Origin: SICV01 sp964372375
Lineage (GTDB): Archaea > Nanobdellota > Nanobdellia > Pacearchaeales > GW2011-AR1
Assembly (NCBI GenBank): GCA_964372375.1
Contig: CAYJQF010000028.1
Span: 1-5,802, forward strand
Length of the DNA stretch: 5,802 nucleotides
Direction of reading: 5' to 3'
Shown: one piece after another, positions 1 through 5,168 of the stretch
How the letters are laid out: each line of letters opens with the position of its first letter
Numbering within the stretch: the stretch's first letter is position 1
The notes under the pieces: generated by a model
What the model saw: only the letters and a program-made list of their open reading frames with translations
Databases searched by the model: none
What the model was told of the DNA's origin: nothing
Program-made: the position numbers and the translations under genes

Positions 1-2
1 TG

Positions 3-200
3 CTGGGCTTTGCCATAGGAAAAAGTATTGCCTTGATTGCCGCACAACAGCTCGGCACTTCTTTGCTGCAAGTGGTAACCCCGATATGGCTTTGGTTAGG
101 GTGCTTAGCTTTTGCTTTTATTATAGGAGCAGGTTCAGGTCTCTGGCCAGCCTATCGGGCGAGCAAGTTACGGGCAGTGGATGCCCTCCGTTATGAGTAA
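3..200 (+). CDS. ABC transporter permease, FtsX/MacB type (C-terminal end, truncated by window)
   Basis: The reading frame is open from base 3 to the TAA at 198-200, giving the last 65 residues of a longer protein whose start lies before the window. It begins with a hydrophobic stretch (starting LGFAIG), then an extracytoplasmic turn (about residues 16-28), then a second helix (WLWLGCLAFAFIIGAGSGL). It closes with the motif WPAYRASKLRAVDALRYE. This small-residue helix followed by P-A-x-R-A-[SA]-x-L-x-x-V-x-A-L-R-Y-E is the hallmark C terminus of FtsX-fold permeases of the MacB/LolCDE/SalY class, which pair with a cytoplasmic ATPase and act in the cell membrane. The substrate cannot be told from this fragment. 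The partner ATPase would be expected upstream. The gene ends 64 bp before the convergent gene on the other strand. Confidence 0.9.
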   Translation: MGFAIGKSIALIAAQQLGTSLLQVVTPIWLWLGCLAFAFIIGAGSGLWPAYRASKLRAVDALRYE

Positions 201-264
201 TTCAAATAACTTTACAATTCCATTATGAGCGATACAAATGTCTTATCTATTCAGATATGATGAG
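201..264. other. Convergent intergenic gap
   Basis: This is an AT-rich gap between the stop codon of the permease (+) and the stop codon of the unknown gene (-). I see no strong hairpin followed by a T run on either strand, so no terminator is called. Confidence 0.5.
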
Positions 265-921
265 CTAGTCTTCAAGCACTGAAGATGTTTGCTTAATAAG
301 GTGCCCATAAAGCACAGGAAGTTTTTCATACATGCCGCTATCACTTTCCTGATACGGACCCGCATGAAGGACCGCATTAATGGAATTTTCTCCATGGCGA
401 TCTTCAAAACTCCCGAAGTTGCTTTTAAGAAGAGGCAGTTGTTCGCCAAGCTTTTGTAGTAATTCTTCAGCATGTCTACCGCGAATTGAAACAAGCCCAT
501 GATAGGGGAGTAAGCGTGAAAATGTCACATTTTGCTCTGAAGATTTTCTGCCCTTCGCATCAAATAATTCAACTGTTTCTTCAGAACCGGTATATCTCAA
601 AAACCATGTCTGTTCACTTTTAAATCCCTTGACTTCAACCGGTTGGAACACATGCCATTCTCCAAATGACTCTATCTCGCAAAATCCATGCACTTTTTTT
701 GCAAAAAGTTGTGGAGAAGCAAGGAGTTCATCTGAAGGCGCTACAATATTACCGCCCTCAGTCGTAGCTAGTGCAAAAAAGAAAGGCTGAAAGAGTTGCA
801 GATCCAATGAAGACTGCGGGTGATACTGAGGAGCGTGGGCTGAAAAGGGCTGAAATCGTAAAAAAGGCCGTTTACCAACAGTTGCAGGATCTCGCTTGAG
901 GAATACTTCATGCTCTAACAT
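265..921 (-). CDS. Hypothetical soluble protein, 218 aa
   Basis: I do not recognise this protein. The frame extends upstream to a TTG at 936, but I choose the ATG at 921. A TATA-like box (TATTAAAATA read on the minus strand, 943-952) is centred 26.5 bp before that ATG, the same spacing seen before other starts here. From this start the protein is 218 aa. It has no signal peptide and no clear membrane helix; the FQPFFFALAT stretch (about 44-53) is too short and looks like a buried strand. There is one cysteine (C81). The middle (about 78-125) is rich in aromatic residues and alternates in a beta-strand style (FGEWHVFQPVEV, TWFLRYTG). Residues 149-165 look helical (RHAEELLQKLGEQLPLL). Glycine and histidine occur repeatedly after 165 without a known metal or catalytic motif. 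The length, continuous frame and promoter support a real gene. It is convergent with the transporter gene and not visibly linked to the ribosomal operon. Confidence 0.72.
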   Translation of the reverse strand: MLEHEVFLKRDPATVGKRPFLRFQPFSAHAPQYHPQSSLDLQLFQPFFFALATTEGGNIVAPSDELLASPQLFAKKVHGFCEIESFGEWHVFQPVEVKGFKSEQTWFLRYTGSEETVELFDAKGRKSSEQNVTFSRLLPYHGLVSIRGRHAEELLQKLGEQLPLLKSNFGSFEDRHGENSINAVLHAGPYQESDSGMYEKLPVLYGHLIKQTSSVLED

Positions 922-942
922 GCATCCTGAGAACAAGAGCGC

Positions 943-952
943 TATTTTAATA
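943..952 (-). promoter_or_regulatory. TATA-like box for the 218-aa hypothetical gene
   Basis: On the minus strand this reads TATTAAAATA. Its centre (947.5) lies 26.5 bp before the A of the ATG at 921. At the usual archaeal TATA-to-start distance, transcription would begin at the start codon, giving a leaderless mRNA. Confidence 0.6.
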
Positions 953-996
953 TTTGTATGCTTTTTTCACTCAAAAGAGTAGTAAATTACAAACAG

Positions 997-1218
997 TTAC
1001 TTAAAGGAAGTATACGTAATCACCACACTGTCATCATCATGCATACCATAGGATGCAATATCTTGCACCGGTAGCTCCCGCACTATCAGTAATATTGGTG
1101 GCAGTGTTTCCTCCTTTGCCAAAGAAGACAAAGGCGCCAATGATTAAAATTGCTGCAAGCACAAACGTAGAATACTTTCAGAGTGTTTCTTTTTTAAGGT
1201 GATTGTTTCTTCACTCAT
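997..1218 (-). pseudogene. Frame-broken small gene with an N-terminal membrane anchor
   Basis: Three pieces of plausible protein lie in order but in two frames. The ATG at 1218 gives MSEETITLKKK and then runs into a stop at 1144-1146. From 1177 down to 1040 a second frame is open and encodes a clear membrane helix, YSTFVLAAILIIGAFVFF, followed by GKGGNTATNITDSAG, a typical outside linker. From about 1085 to the TAA at 997-999 the first frame resumes with VRELPVQDIASYGMHDDDS and a short final stretch ending in YTSFK. A TGA at 1178-1180 stands just before the helix frame where W would suit (TLWKYSTF). Repair therefore needs a base restored near 1181-1200 plus a compensating shift near 1085-1120. 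The layout (charged start, one helix, polar linker, DDD) resembles membrane-anchored thioredoxin/DsbA-like proteins of related archaea, but no CxxC is present, so that identity is only a guess. A TATA-like box and GAAGGAAA upstream look intact. Sequencing error is an alternative explanation. Confidence 0.6.
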
Positions 1219-1254
1219 CTTTTGTTTCCTTCTAGAGTTAGGTATTGAGTTCCC

Positions 1255-1262
1255 CTTATAAA
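1255..1262 (-). promoter_or_regulatory. TATA-like box before the frame-broken gene
   Basis: This reads TTTATAAG on the minus strand and lies across the 5' flank of the broken gene, touching the end of the upstream small membrane protein gene. Its centre predicts a start near 1232, leaving a leader of about 14 nt that contains GAAGGAAA, a possible ribosome binding site. Confidence 0.4.
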
Positions 1263-1264
1263 TC

Positions 1265-1477
1265 TTATGGAAGATACGCGCGAATAATGCACGCAATTCC
1301 GAGCAATGCATACAATGCAAGCACAAAAGGATTATGGAAGATGAGTATGCCCAACAGACGGTCTTGTACAAGAAAGTTACTCCCCCCGTCAATGGAAAAT
1401 CTAATGAAATAGCTTGCTGCAAGCACAAGCAACAGAGAGCTCCCTAAAATGAACCAAGGCTTTCTCATACACCGCAT
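1265..1477 (-). CDS. Small two-helix membrane protein, 70 aa
   Basis: This is a hydrophobic small protein of no family I can name. A short basic start (MRCMRKPWF) leads into a first helix at about 9-27 (ILGSSLLLVLAASYF). A polar loop follows (RFSIDGGSNFLVQDR, 26-40), then a hydrophobic region at about 41-66 broken by HNP at 48-50, so the second helix is probably 50-66 (PFVLALYALLGIACII). The basic N terminus suggests both ends are cytoplasmic with the loop outside. The ATG at 1477 is preferred over the one at 1468, because a TATA-like palindrome is centred 26.5 bp before 1477. The frame-broken anchored gene starts 46 bp downstream on the same strand, so the two may once have formed a pair. 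No enzymatic residues are evident; C3 and C63 are the only cysteines. Confidence 0.65.
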   Translation of the reverse strand: MRCMRKPWFILGSSLLLVLAASYFIRFSIDGGSNFLVQDRLLGILIFHNPFVLALYALLGIACIIRAYLP

Positions 1478-1499
1478 ACGTCTTCAGAGCAACACGAAT

Positions 1500-1507
1500 A
1501 TTTAAAT
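1500..1507 (-). promoter_or_regulatory. TATA-like box for the small membrane protein gene
   Basis: ATTTAAAT is a perfect palindrome within ATATTTAAATA. Its centre (1503.5) is 26.5 bp from the ATG at 1477, which predicts a leaderless transcript. It is only a few bases from the plus-strand box, forming a compact divergent promoter. Confidence 0.6.
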
Positions 1508-1508
1508 A

Positions 1509-1516
1509 CTTATAAG
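1509..1516 (+). promoter_or_regulatory. TATA-like box for the zinc-ribbon gene
   Basis: CTTATAAG is centred at 1512.5, predicting a start near 1539 and a leader of only about six bases before the ATG at 1545. The out-of-frame ATG at 1541 would lie almost at the 5' end of that transcript. Confidence 0.5.
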
Positions 1517-1544
1517 AATAAGAAGCCTCGTAAAAAGAAGATGT

Positions 1545-1739
1545 ATGGCAAAGCGTTGTATATATTGTAAGACAGATCTCCAAAATACTTCAGTTGTAGA
1601 CTTTTGTGAGCGCTGTGGTATTGGTGTCTGGGGGGAGAAGATGTTTAAGGTAATTGTAGCGAGCATGGAAAGTGCTCGCGAAGCAGGGGACTTATTCCAA
1701 GGATCAGTTACCAGTTCAGCCATTGCCGCCCGCCGGTAA
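1545..1739 (+). CDS. Small zinc-ribbon protein, 64 aa
   Basis: Two knuckles, C5-x2-C8 (RCIYCKTDL) and C21-x2-C24 (FCERCGIGVWG), are 12 residues apart and form a compact four-cysteine zinc ribbon in the first 30 residues. A helical segment follows (about 31-50: MFKVIVASMESAREAGDL), then a short polar tail ending in AARR. I recall similar small CIYCK...FCE.CG..VWGEKMF proteins in DPANN-type archaea, always uncharacterised. Zinc binding is well supported by the cysteines; nucleic-acid binding or an accessory role in a larger complex would fit the size, but that is inference. The start at 1545 puts the first knuckle right at the N terminus, as expected for so short a protein. The gene stands alone, divergent from the small membrane protein and 65 bp before the ribosomal operon. 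Confidence 0.8.
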   Translation: MAKRCIYCKTDLQNTSVVDFCERCGIGVWGEKMFKVIVASMESAREAGDLFQGSVTSSAIAARR

Positions 1740-1774
1740 TCACGAAGCCATACATACAGTTCTGCTAAGAAAGC

Positions 1775-1782
1775 TTTTTAAA
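1775..1782 (+). promoter_or_regulatory. TATA box of the ribosomal operon
   Basis: TTTTTAAA is preceded by purine-rich GAAAGC, which could serve as a TFB recognition element. The box is centred at 1778.5, 26.5 bp before the ATG of the L21e gene, so the operon mRNA is probably leaderless at its 5' end. Confidence 0.65.
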
Positions 1783-1804
1783 CTCACCACCGTAGATACT
1801 TATC

Positions 1805-2068
1805 ATGAGTAGGCATAAAACACCCCGAGAGAAAGGCAAGATTTCACTCAAAAAATACTTCCAGAGTTTCCAGCAAGGAGACTTGGTAGCGGTAGCTCAA
1901 GAGATGTCTCAAATCTTCGGATACTCGCATAGGCTACAGGGCAGAACCGGAAAAGTCATTGCAAAGCGGGGTGCAGCATATGAGATTGAAGTTCCTGATT
2001 TAGGCAAGCCCAAGCGATATATGCTCAAGCCAATTCACCTCAATAAAATTATGCCTGCTTCTTTATAA
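1805..2068 (+). CDS. rpl21e: Large-subunit ribosomal protein L21e
   Basis: This 87-aa basic protein matches archaeal L21e in length and along its whole sequence. The N-terminal RxKGKISLKKYFQSF (about 8-22) corresponds to the family's KGK-S-x-YF-Q segment. GDLVAVAQ (25-32) is the first strand. The central GRTGKVIAKRGAAYEIEV (46-63) is the conserved SH3/KOW-like turn that packs on rRNA, and the C-terminal RYMLKPIHLNKI (71-82) matches the family's R-P-x-HL ending. It is a protein of archaeal and eukaryotic 50S/60S subunits that is absent from bacteria. It is the first gene of the operon, with a leaderless start. The next gene begins one base after its stop. The L21e-RpoF-DUF655 order is conserved in many archaea and supports the call. 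Confidence 0.95.
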   Translation: MSRHKTPREKGKISLKKYFQSFQQGDLVAVAQEMSQIFGYSHRLQGRTGKVIAKRGAAYEIEVPDLGKPKRYMLKPIHLNKIMPASL

Positions 2069-2069
2069 C

Positions 2070-2369
2070 ATGCTTCTTGATATGAAACCGCTCCCTCTTG
2101 CAGAAGTCAAGCCCTATCTTAAAGATACTGATGATACGAAGCCCATTCATGAGTATGTAAAGAAATTCGTAGAGCTGAAGCAAGATGAGGCGCGTATCAT
2201 TATCAGTGCAGTCAAAGCCCTTAATAATCCAAAGCTCAAAGAAGCACATTTGGTAAAGCTGGCAGATTTCCTTCCTCGCGATCTTGAAGACGTAAATAAG
2301 GTGTGCGCTGACGCAAACTTATCAGAAGAAGAAGCGAAGGCAATTCTTTCTATTACCGCAAAACAGTAA
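2070..2369 (+). CDS. rpoF: DNA-directed RNA polymerase subunit F (Rpb4 homologue)
   Basis: RpoF pairs with RpoE (Rpb7) to form the stalk of archaeal RNA polymerase, which helps open promoters and binds the emerging RNA. The protein is 99 aa, somewhat shorter than usual (about 110-120). The N-terminal part (5-18, MKPLPLAEVKPYLK) matches the segment that packs on RpoE. The rest (about 25-97) is the HRDC-like helical bundle, including LVKLADFLPRDLEDVNKV (61-78) and LSEEEAKAILSI (84-95), which correspond to the family's ...I-x-x-LLPxxxDELR... and C-terminal helix. Translation could start at 2070 (M1) or at M5 (2082). M1 is one base after the L21e stop and fits translational coupling, while M5 matches the family N terminus better. 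Identity rests on motif pattern plus the conserved gene order. Confidence 0.88.
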   Translation: MLLDMKPLPLAEVKPYLKDTDDTKPIHEYVKKFVELKQDEARIIISAVKALNNPKLKEAHLVKLADFLPRDLEDVNKVCADANLSEEEAKAILSITAKQ

Positions 2370-2370
2370 C

Positions 2371-2910
2371 ATGACAGAAAAAGAAGACTATGCACTCATA
2401 CTAGATTATCTGCCCTATGGGTATCCTCTGGGGGGAAAAGGACAGCCCGTAGCCCAAGCAATTGGTGAAAAGACCCTCGTCTTGCTTGAACTCGTTCCGC
2501 GGCGCGGCATTGCATTGGAAGTGAAAGAAAAGGTTTATATAGGACCAGAAAAGAGGGATAAGATATACTTCATTGCTGGAAGACTCCAGCGAGAAAAGTT
2601 AACCGAGACTGCGAAGATCCAGCTACACGAATTCATCGAGAGAGTAGTTGCGGAGCAGGAAAAGAAATTTGTCGATTTCTTTAATACTGCCCAGGCGATT
2701 AATACTCGTTTGCACCAGGTTGAGTTGCTTCCAGGATTCGGTAAGAAGCATACTAAGGAAATCTTAGAAGCACGGGAACAGAAACTGTTCGAATCCTTCG
2801 AAGACATGAAAACACGATTGAAAAGTATTCCAGACCCTAAGAAAGCAGTCGAAAAGCGGCTGATTGAGGAGCTCTCGGAACGTCAGCGATTCAATCTTTT
2901 TGTGAGATAG
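2371..2910 (+). CDS. DUF655 family protein with helix-hairpin-helix motif
   Basis: This is a 179-aa archaeal protein of the DUF655 family, predicted to bind nucleic acid; no biochemical role is established that I know of. The characteristic parts are present: DYALILDYLPYGYP near the N terminus (6-19), PVAQAIGEKTLVLLELVP (26-43), VYIGPEKRDKIYFI (55-68) forming an OB-like strand region, FVDFFNTAQAINTRLHQVELLPG (100-122), and the helix-hairpin-helix LLPGFGKKHTKEILEARE (119-136) followed by FESFEDMKTRL (140-150). The C terminus RFNLFVR matches the family end. The start lies one base after the RpoF stop. In many euryarchaea the next gene is the rRNA dimethyltransferase ksgA. Here S13 follows instead with no intervening base, so this protein is co-expressed with small-subunit proteins, which agrees with a role in rRNA or ribosome assembly (inference). 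Confidence 0.92.
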   Translation: MTEKEDYALILDYLPYGYPLGGKGQPVAQAIGEKTLVLLELVPRRGIALEVKEKVYIGPEKRDKIYFIAGRLQREKLTETAKIQLHEFIERVVAEQEKKFVDFFNTAQAINTRLHQVELLPGFGKKHTKEILEAREQKLFESFEDMKTRLKSIPDPKKAVEKRLIEELSERQRFNLFVR

Positions 2911-3438
2911 ATGGCAGAAAAAAACGAAAAACCAAAGCAGAAAAAGCACGAGCAGAATAAGAAGCAGAAGCAAGAGCCAGCAAAAGCCAAGCAGGTAGTA
3001 GAAGAGGAAGGCGAGGTTTTAGTTCGTATCTTTGGATATGACATTCCAGGTTCAAGAAAGGTGTATGCTGGCTTAACAAGAATTAAAGGAGTTTCCTGGG
3101 CAATTTCAAATGCGCTCTGCAGTATTTTAAAAATTCCTCCAGCAAAGAAGATTGCAGAGCTCTCAAAAGCAGAGATTGCAAAAATTGAAGAAACCTTTGC
3201 TAAACTGCCCGTGCCTGCTTTTCTGAAAAACAGAAGGTATGATATTGAAACAGGGCAAACAACACATGTATACGGTGCAGACCTCGATATGAAGCGGGAA
3301 TTTGATATTAAGCGCCTCAAGGAAATCAGGAGCTATAAGGGAGTCAGGCATGCGCATAAATTGCCGGTACGAGGCCAGAGAACACGATCACACTTTAGAA
3401 AGAAGTCAGTCGCTTCAGGAATGAAGAAAAAACGATGA
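2911..3438 (+). CDS. rps13: Small-subunit ribosomal protein S13 with basic N-terminal extension
   Basis: S13 sits in the head of the 30S subunit and contacts the P-site tRNA and the large subunit. The 175-aa protein is longer than usual because residues 1-33 form a Lys/Gln/Glu-rich tail of low complexity. The S13 core starts at about 36 (VLVRIFGYDIPGSRKVYAGLTRIKGVS, split over 37-62). IPPAKKIAELS (75-85) forms the helix-two-turn-helix region. Then RRYDIETG (108-115) and DLDMKREFDIKRLKEIRSYKGVRH (124-147) are the archaeal S13 signature before GQRTRSHFRKK (155-165), the tRNA-contacting tail. The ATG directly abuts the TAG of DUF655 with no clear Shine-Dalgarno motif, implying coupled translation. 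Its stop overlaps the S4 start. Confidence 0.96.
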   Translation: MAEKNEKPKQKKHEQNKKQKQEPAKAKQVVEEEGEVLVRIFGYDIPGSRKVYAGLTRIKGVSWAISNALCSILKIPPAKKIAELSKAEIAKIEETFAKLPVPAFLKNRRYDIETGQTTHVYGADLDMKREFDIKRLKEIRSYKGVRHAHKLPVRGQRTRSHFRKKSVASGMKKKR

Positions 3439-3935
3439 TTCGCAAACATAAACGCTATGTAAAACCAAAGAAGCCGTATGAGTCAGCCAGATTTAAAGAA
3501 GAAAATATCTTATTGGAAAAGTACGGCCTAAAGAATAAGCGCGAAGTCTGGAAATCTATAGCAAAGCTGAACTATTTCAGGAGCCGGGCAAAGGCATTAG
3601 CGCAGGCGTCACCGGAAGAGCAGCAGGTATTATTTAGGAAATTGCAAGCCCTAGGTTTACCAACGCAGAGCATTGCAGATGTGCTTGCCTTAAGTGTGGA
3701 AAATATTTTGAAGCGCCGTCTTGCTTCTGTGGTCGCCAGCAAAAAGCTCGCCCATACAGTAAAGCATGCGCGACAGCTTATTGTGCACAAGAAAATCCAG
3801 ATTCAGGGCAAGGTAGTGAATGCTCCTAGTTATTTGGTTTCACTTGATGAAGAGTCCGCTTTATCGGTTAAGAAAAAAGAGAGGGCTCCAAAGCAGGCAG
3901 TCGAAGCTCAAGAATCTAAAGGAGAGGCAGCATGA
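3435..3935 (+). CDS. rps4: Small-subunit ribosomal protein S4
   Basis: S4 is a primary 16S rRNA binding protein that nucleates 30S body assembly. The 166-aa product has the archaeal N terminus (RKHKRYVKPKKPYESARFKEE, spread over 3-23; then LLEKYGLKNKREVWKSIAKL, 26-45). The S4 RNA-binding domain runs from about 94 to 145 (RRLASVVASKKLAHTVKHAR, then QLIVHKKIQIQGKVVNAPSY). The last 20 residues (KKKERAPKQAVEAQESKGEAA region) are a charged tail beyond the domain. The ATG overlaps the S13 stop as ATGA (3435-3438), and its own stop overlaps the S11 start the same way, so the three are translated in a coupled series. Order S13-S4-S11-RpoD is the archaeal standard. Confidence 0.96.
   Translation: MIRKHKRYVKPKKPYESARFKEENILLEKYGLKNKREVWKSIAKLNYFRSRAKALAQASPEEQQVLFRKLQALGLPTQSIADVLALSVENILKRRLASVVASKKLAHTVKHARQLIVHKKIQIQGKVVNAPSYLVSLDEESALSVKKKERAPKQAVEAQESKGEAA
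3921..3926 (+). promoter_or_regulatory. Ribosome binding site of S11
   Basis: GGAGAG within AAAGGAGAGG lies six to eleven bases before the ATG at 3932. It is the clearest Shine-Dalgarno motif in the operon, and it fixes the S11 start at the ATGA overlap, so the charged N-terminal extension is really translated. Confidence 0.65.
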
Positions 3936-4399
3936 GTGAAGAAGTAAAAGAAAGTAAAGAGAAACCAGTGCTCATGGAAGAAAAAAAGAGCGAGGAAAAA
4001 AATGAGACAGAAGAGAAAAAAGAGCTGCGCGCAGGCATTGCATATATATTCACCTCACAAAATAATACGTTAGTGCATATTACCGACCTTGCAGGCAATA
4101 CCATCTCACGAATTTCGGGAGGCATGGTAACCAAGCATTCCCGATTGAAGTCTGACCCTACCATTGCCATGTTCGTTGCAAAGCGGGCGGCTGAGCGGGC
4201 CAAAGATTTGGGCATCAACGCCTTATATATCCGTATGCGGGCAAAGACAGGAAGCGAAGGAGGCATTGGTTCGGGTGCACATGCTGCAATCAAATCCTTG
4301 GATAAAGAGGGATTCAAGATTATCTCTATTTTAGATACTACTAGAGTGCCGCGAGGCGGTCCAAAGAAGAAAGGAGGCAAGCGAGGAAGAAGAGTCTAA
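3932..4399 (+). CDS. rps11: Small-subunit ribosomal protein S11 with charged N-terminal extension
   Basis: S11 lies on the platform of the 30S subunit near the mRNA exit. The 155-aa protein carries about 32 residues of Glu/Lys-rich tail before the core, whereas archaeal S11 is usually near 130 aa. The core begins at GIAYIFTSQNNTLVHITDLA (35-54), then ISRISGGMVTK (58-68). AAMF is here replaced by IAMFVAKRAAERAKDLGI (78-95). YIRMRAKTGSEGGIGSGAHA (99-118) and AIKSLDKEGFKI (119-130) follow, and it closes with DTTRVPRGGPKKKGGKRGRR (135-154), the invariant basic end. A good Shine-Dalgarno motif precedes the start. The gene ends with a hairpin overlapping its stop, 32 bp before rpoD. Confidence 0.96.
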   Translation: MSEEVKESKEKPVLMEEKKSEEKNETEEKKELRAGIAYIFTSQNNTLVHITDLAGNTISRISGGMVTKHSRLKSDPTIAMFVAKRAAERAKDLGINALYIRMRAKTGSEGGIGSGAHAAIKSLDKEGFKIISILDTTRVPRGGPKKKGGKRGRRV

Positions 4400-4417
4400 A
4401 GATTTAAAAGACTCTTC
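4389..4417 (+). promoter_or_regulatory. Hairpin spanning the S11 stop and holding the rpoD TATA box in its loop
   Basis: GAAGAGTC (4389-4396) and GACTCTTC (4410-4417) are a perfect 8-bp inverted repeat with a 13-nt loop. The S11 stop codon begins at the last base of the left arm's flank (4397-4399), and the loop includes ATTTAAAA. No T run follows, so a bacterial-type terminator is unlikely. Confidence 0.5.
4402..4409 (+). promoter_or_regulatory. TATA-like box for rpoD
   Basis: ATTTAAAA is centred at 4405.5, 26.5 bp before the rpoD ATG at 4432. This matches the spacing of the L21e promoter, so rpoD probably has its own leaderless transcript in addition to readthrough from S11. Confidence 0.55.
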
Positions 4418-4431
4418 GAATTCATCATAGC

Positions 4432-5127
4432 ATGCACGTCATATCAAAAACATCTGAGAAACTAGTCATTCGCATGCCTGCTAATGAAAATCTTGCAAAT
4501 GCCATCAGGAGAAGCGTTGCTGAAGTTCCTGCACTTGCCATTGATGAAGTGGAAATTTTCAAGAATGACTCTGCATTATATGACGAAATGCTCGCCCATC
4601 GTCTTGGCCTCGTTCCGTTAAAGACGGAGAAAGGTATGTCGGCAAAAACAAAGATAGACCTTAAGCTTTCTAAGACTGGTCCCTGCACCGTCTATGCAGG
4701 GGATTTAGACGGCAACGCTGACGTGATCTATCCCAAAATACCGCTTACTATCTTAGGCGCAGGCCATAAGCTTGAATTAGTCGCTACGGCAGTGTTAGGA
4801 AAGGGCATTGACCATGCAAAATATACTCCCGGCTTAGCGTACTACCGCCATCTGCAGAAAGTAAAAGTCTCAGCAGACACTGATGCATTGGTTCAAAAAG
4901 CTCCAGGAGTAATGAAACCTGAAAAAGCAGGAAGTTTCTGGATATGCGATCTGAATGATGCAACCATTGAACAGATTCAAAAGAGAGATGACAAAGCAGT
5001 ATCCGATGCCGATGAAATTCTTTTCATCGTGGAATCCTGGGGTATGCTGCCTGCCCAAGACATCTTTCTTAAAGCTCTTGATGCCCTGGAAGAAAATCTC
5101 GAACAAGTGAAAAAGGCGCTGAAGTAA
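4432..5127 (+). CDS. rpoD: DNA-directed RNA polymerase subunit D (Rpb3/alpha homologue)
   Basis: RpoD dimerises with RpoL to form the assembly platform of archaeal RNA polymerase. The 231-aa protein is shorter than many homologues (about 260). Family motifs are clear: NLANAIRRSVAEVPALAIDE (20-39), VEIFKNDSALYDEMLAHRLG (40-59) followed by LVPLKTE, CTVYAGDLDG (85-94), and the dimerisation-linked GKGIDHAKYTPGLAYYRHL (123-141). The C terminus has FIVESWGMLPAQDIFLKALD (198-217) and a final helix that pairs with RpoL. The region where many archaeal RpoD proteins carry an Fe-S cluster domain (about 160-185 here) is short and has only C172. C85 is the only other cysteine in the protein, so no cluster can be bound. 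The start follows a 32-bp gap after S11 and has an apparent TATA box. There is no Shine-Dalgarno motif, consistent with a leaderless mRNA. Confidence 0.96.
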   Translation: MHVISKTSEKLVIRMPANENLANAIRRSVAEVPALAIDEVEIFKNDSALYDEMLAHRLGLVPLKTEKGMSAKTKIDLKLSKTGPCTVYAGDLDGNADVIYPKIPLTILGAGHKLELVATAVLGKGIDHAKYTPGLAYYRHLQKVKVSADTDALVQKAPGVMKPEKAGSFWICDLNDATIEQIQKRDDKAVSDADEILFIVESWGMLPAQDIFLKALDALEENLEQVKKALK

Positions 5128-5140
5128 ACCACAACAATTC

Positions 5141-5150
5141 TTTTATACTA
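5141..5150 (+). promoter_or_regulatory. TATA-like box and T-rich stretch between rpoD and the 152-aa gene
   Basis: TTTTATACTA is centred 23 to 25 bp before the ATG at 5169, which is close enough to drive that gene with almost no leader. The two T4 runs (5141-5144, 5151-5154) could also end rpoD transcription, since archaeal polymerase terminates at oligo-T. The two roles cannot be separated from sequence alone. Confidence 0.45.
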
Positions 5151-5168
5151 TTTTCTTTAATAAATGGT

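Noticed and set aside
243..500. Minus-strand 85-codon frame overlapping the end of the 218-aa gene
   Set aside because: It overlaps a longer gene with a better promoter, and its composition looks like an out-of-frame reading.
1144..1428. Minus-strand open frame of 94 codons over the 1.2-1.4 kb region
   Set aside because: It includes the true start of the broken gene (ATG at 1218) but upstream runs out of frame through the small membrane protein. The long version is an artefact.
2061..2069. TATA-like CTTTATAAC before rpoF
   Set aside because: It encodes the last residues and stop of L21e and predicts a start near 2092, inside rpoF. It does not fit either possible rpoF start.
2883..3320. Long minus-strand open frame opposite S13
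   Set aside because: It lies fully opposite a certain ribosomal protein gene. Its serine/phenylalanine-rich translation is what a lysine/glutamate-rich gene gives on the opposite strand.
3916..4380. 154-codon minus-strand open frame opposite S11
   Set aside because: It mirrors S11 almost exactly and has no promoter or family signature.
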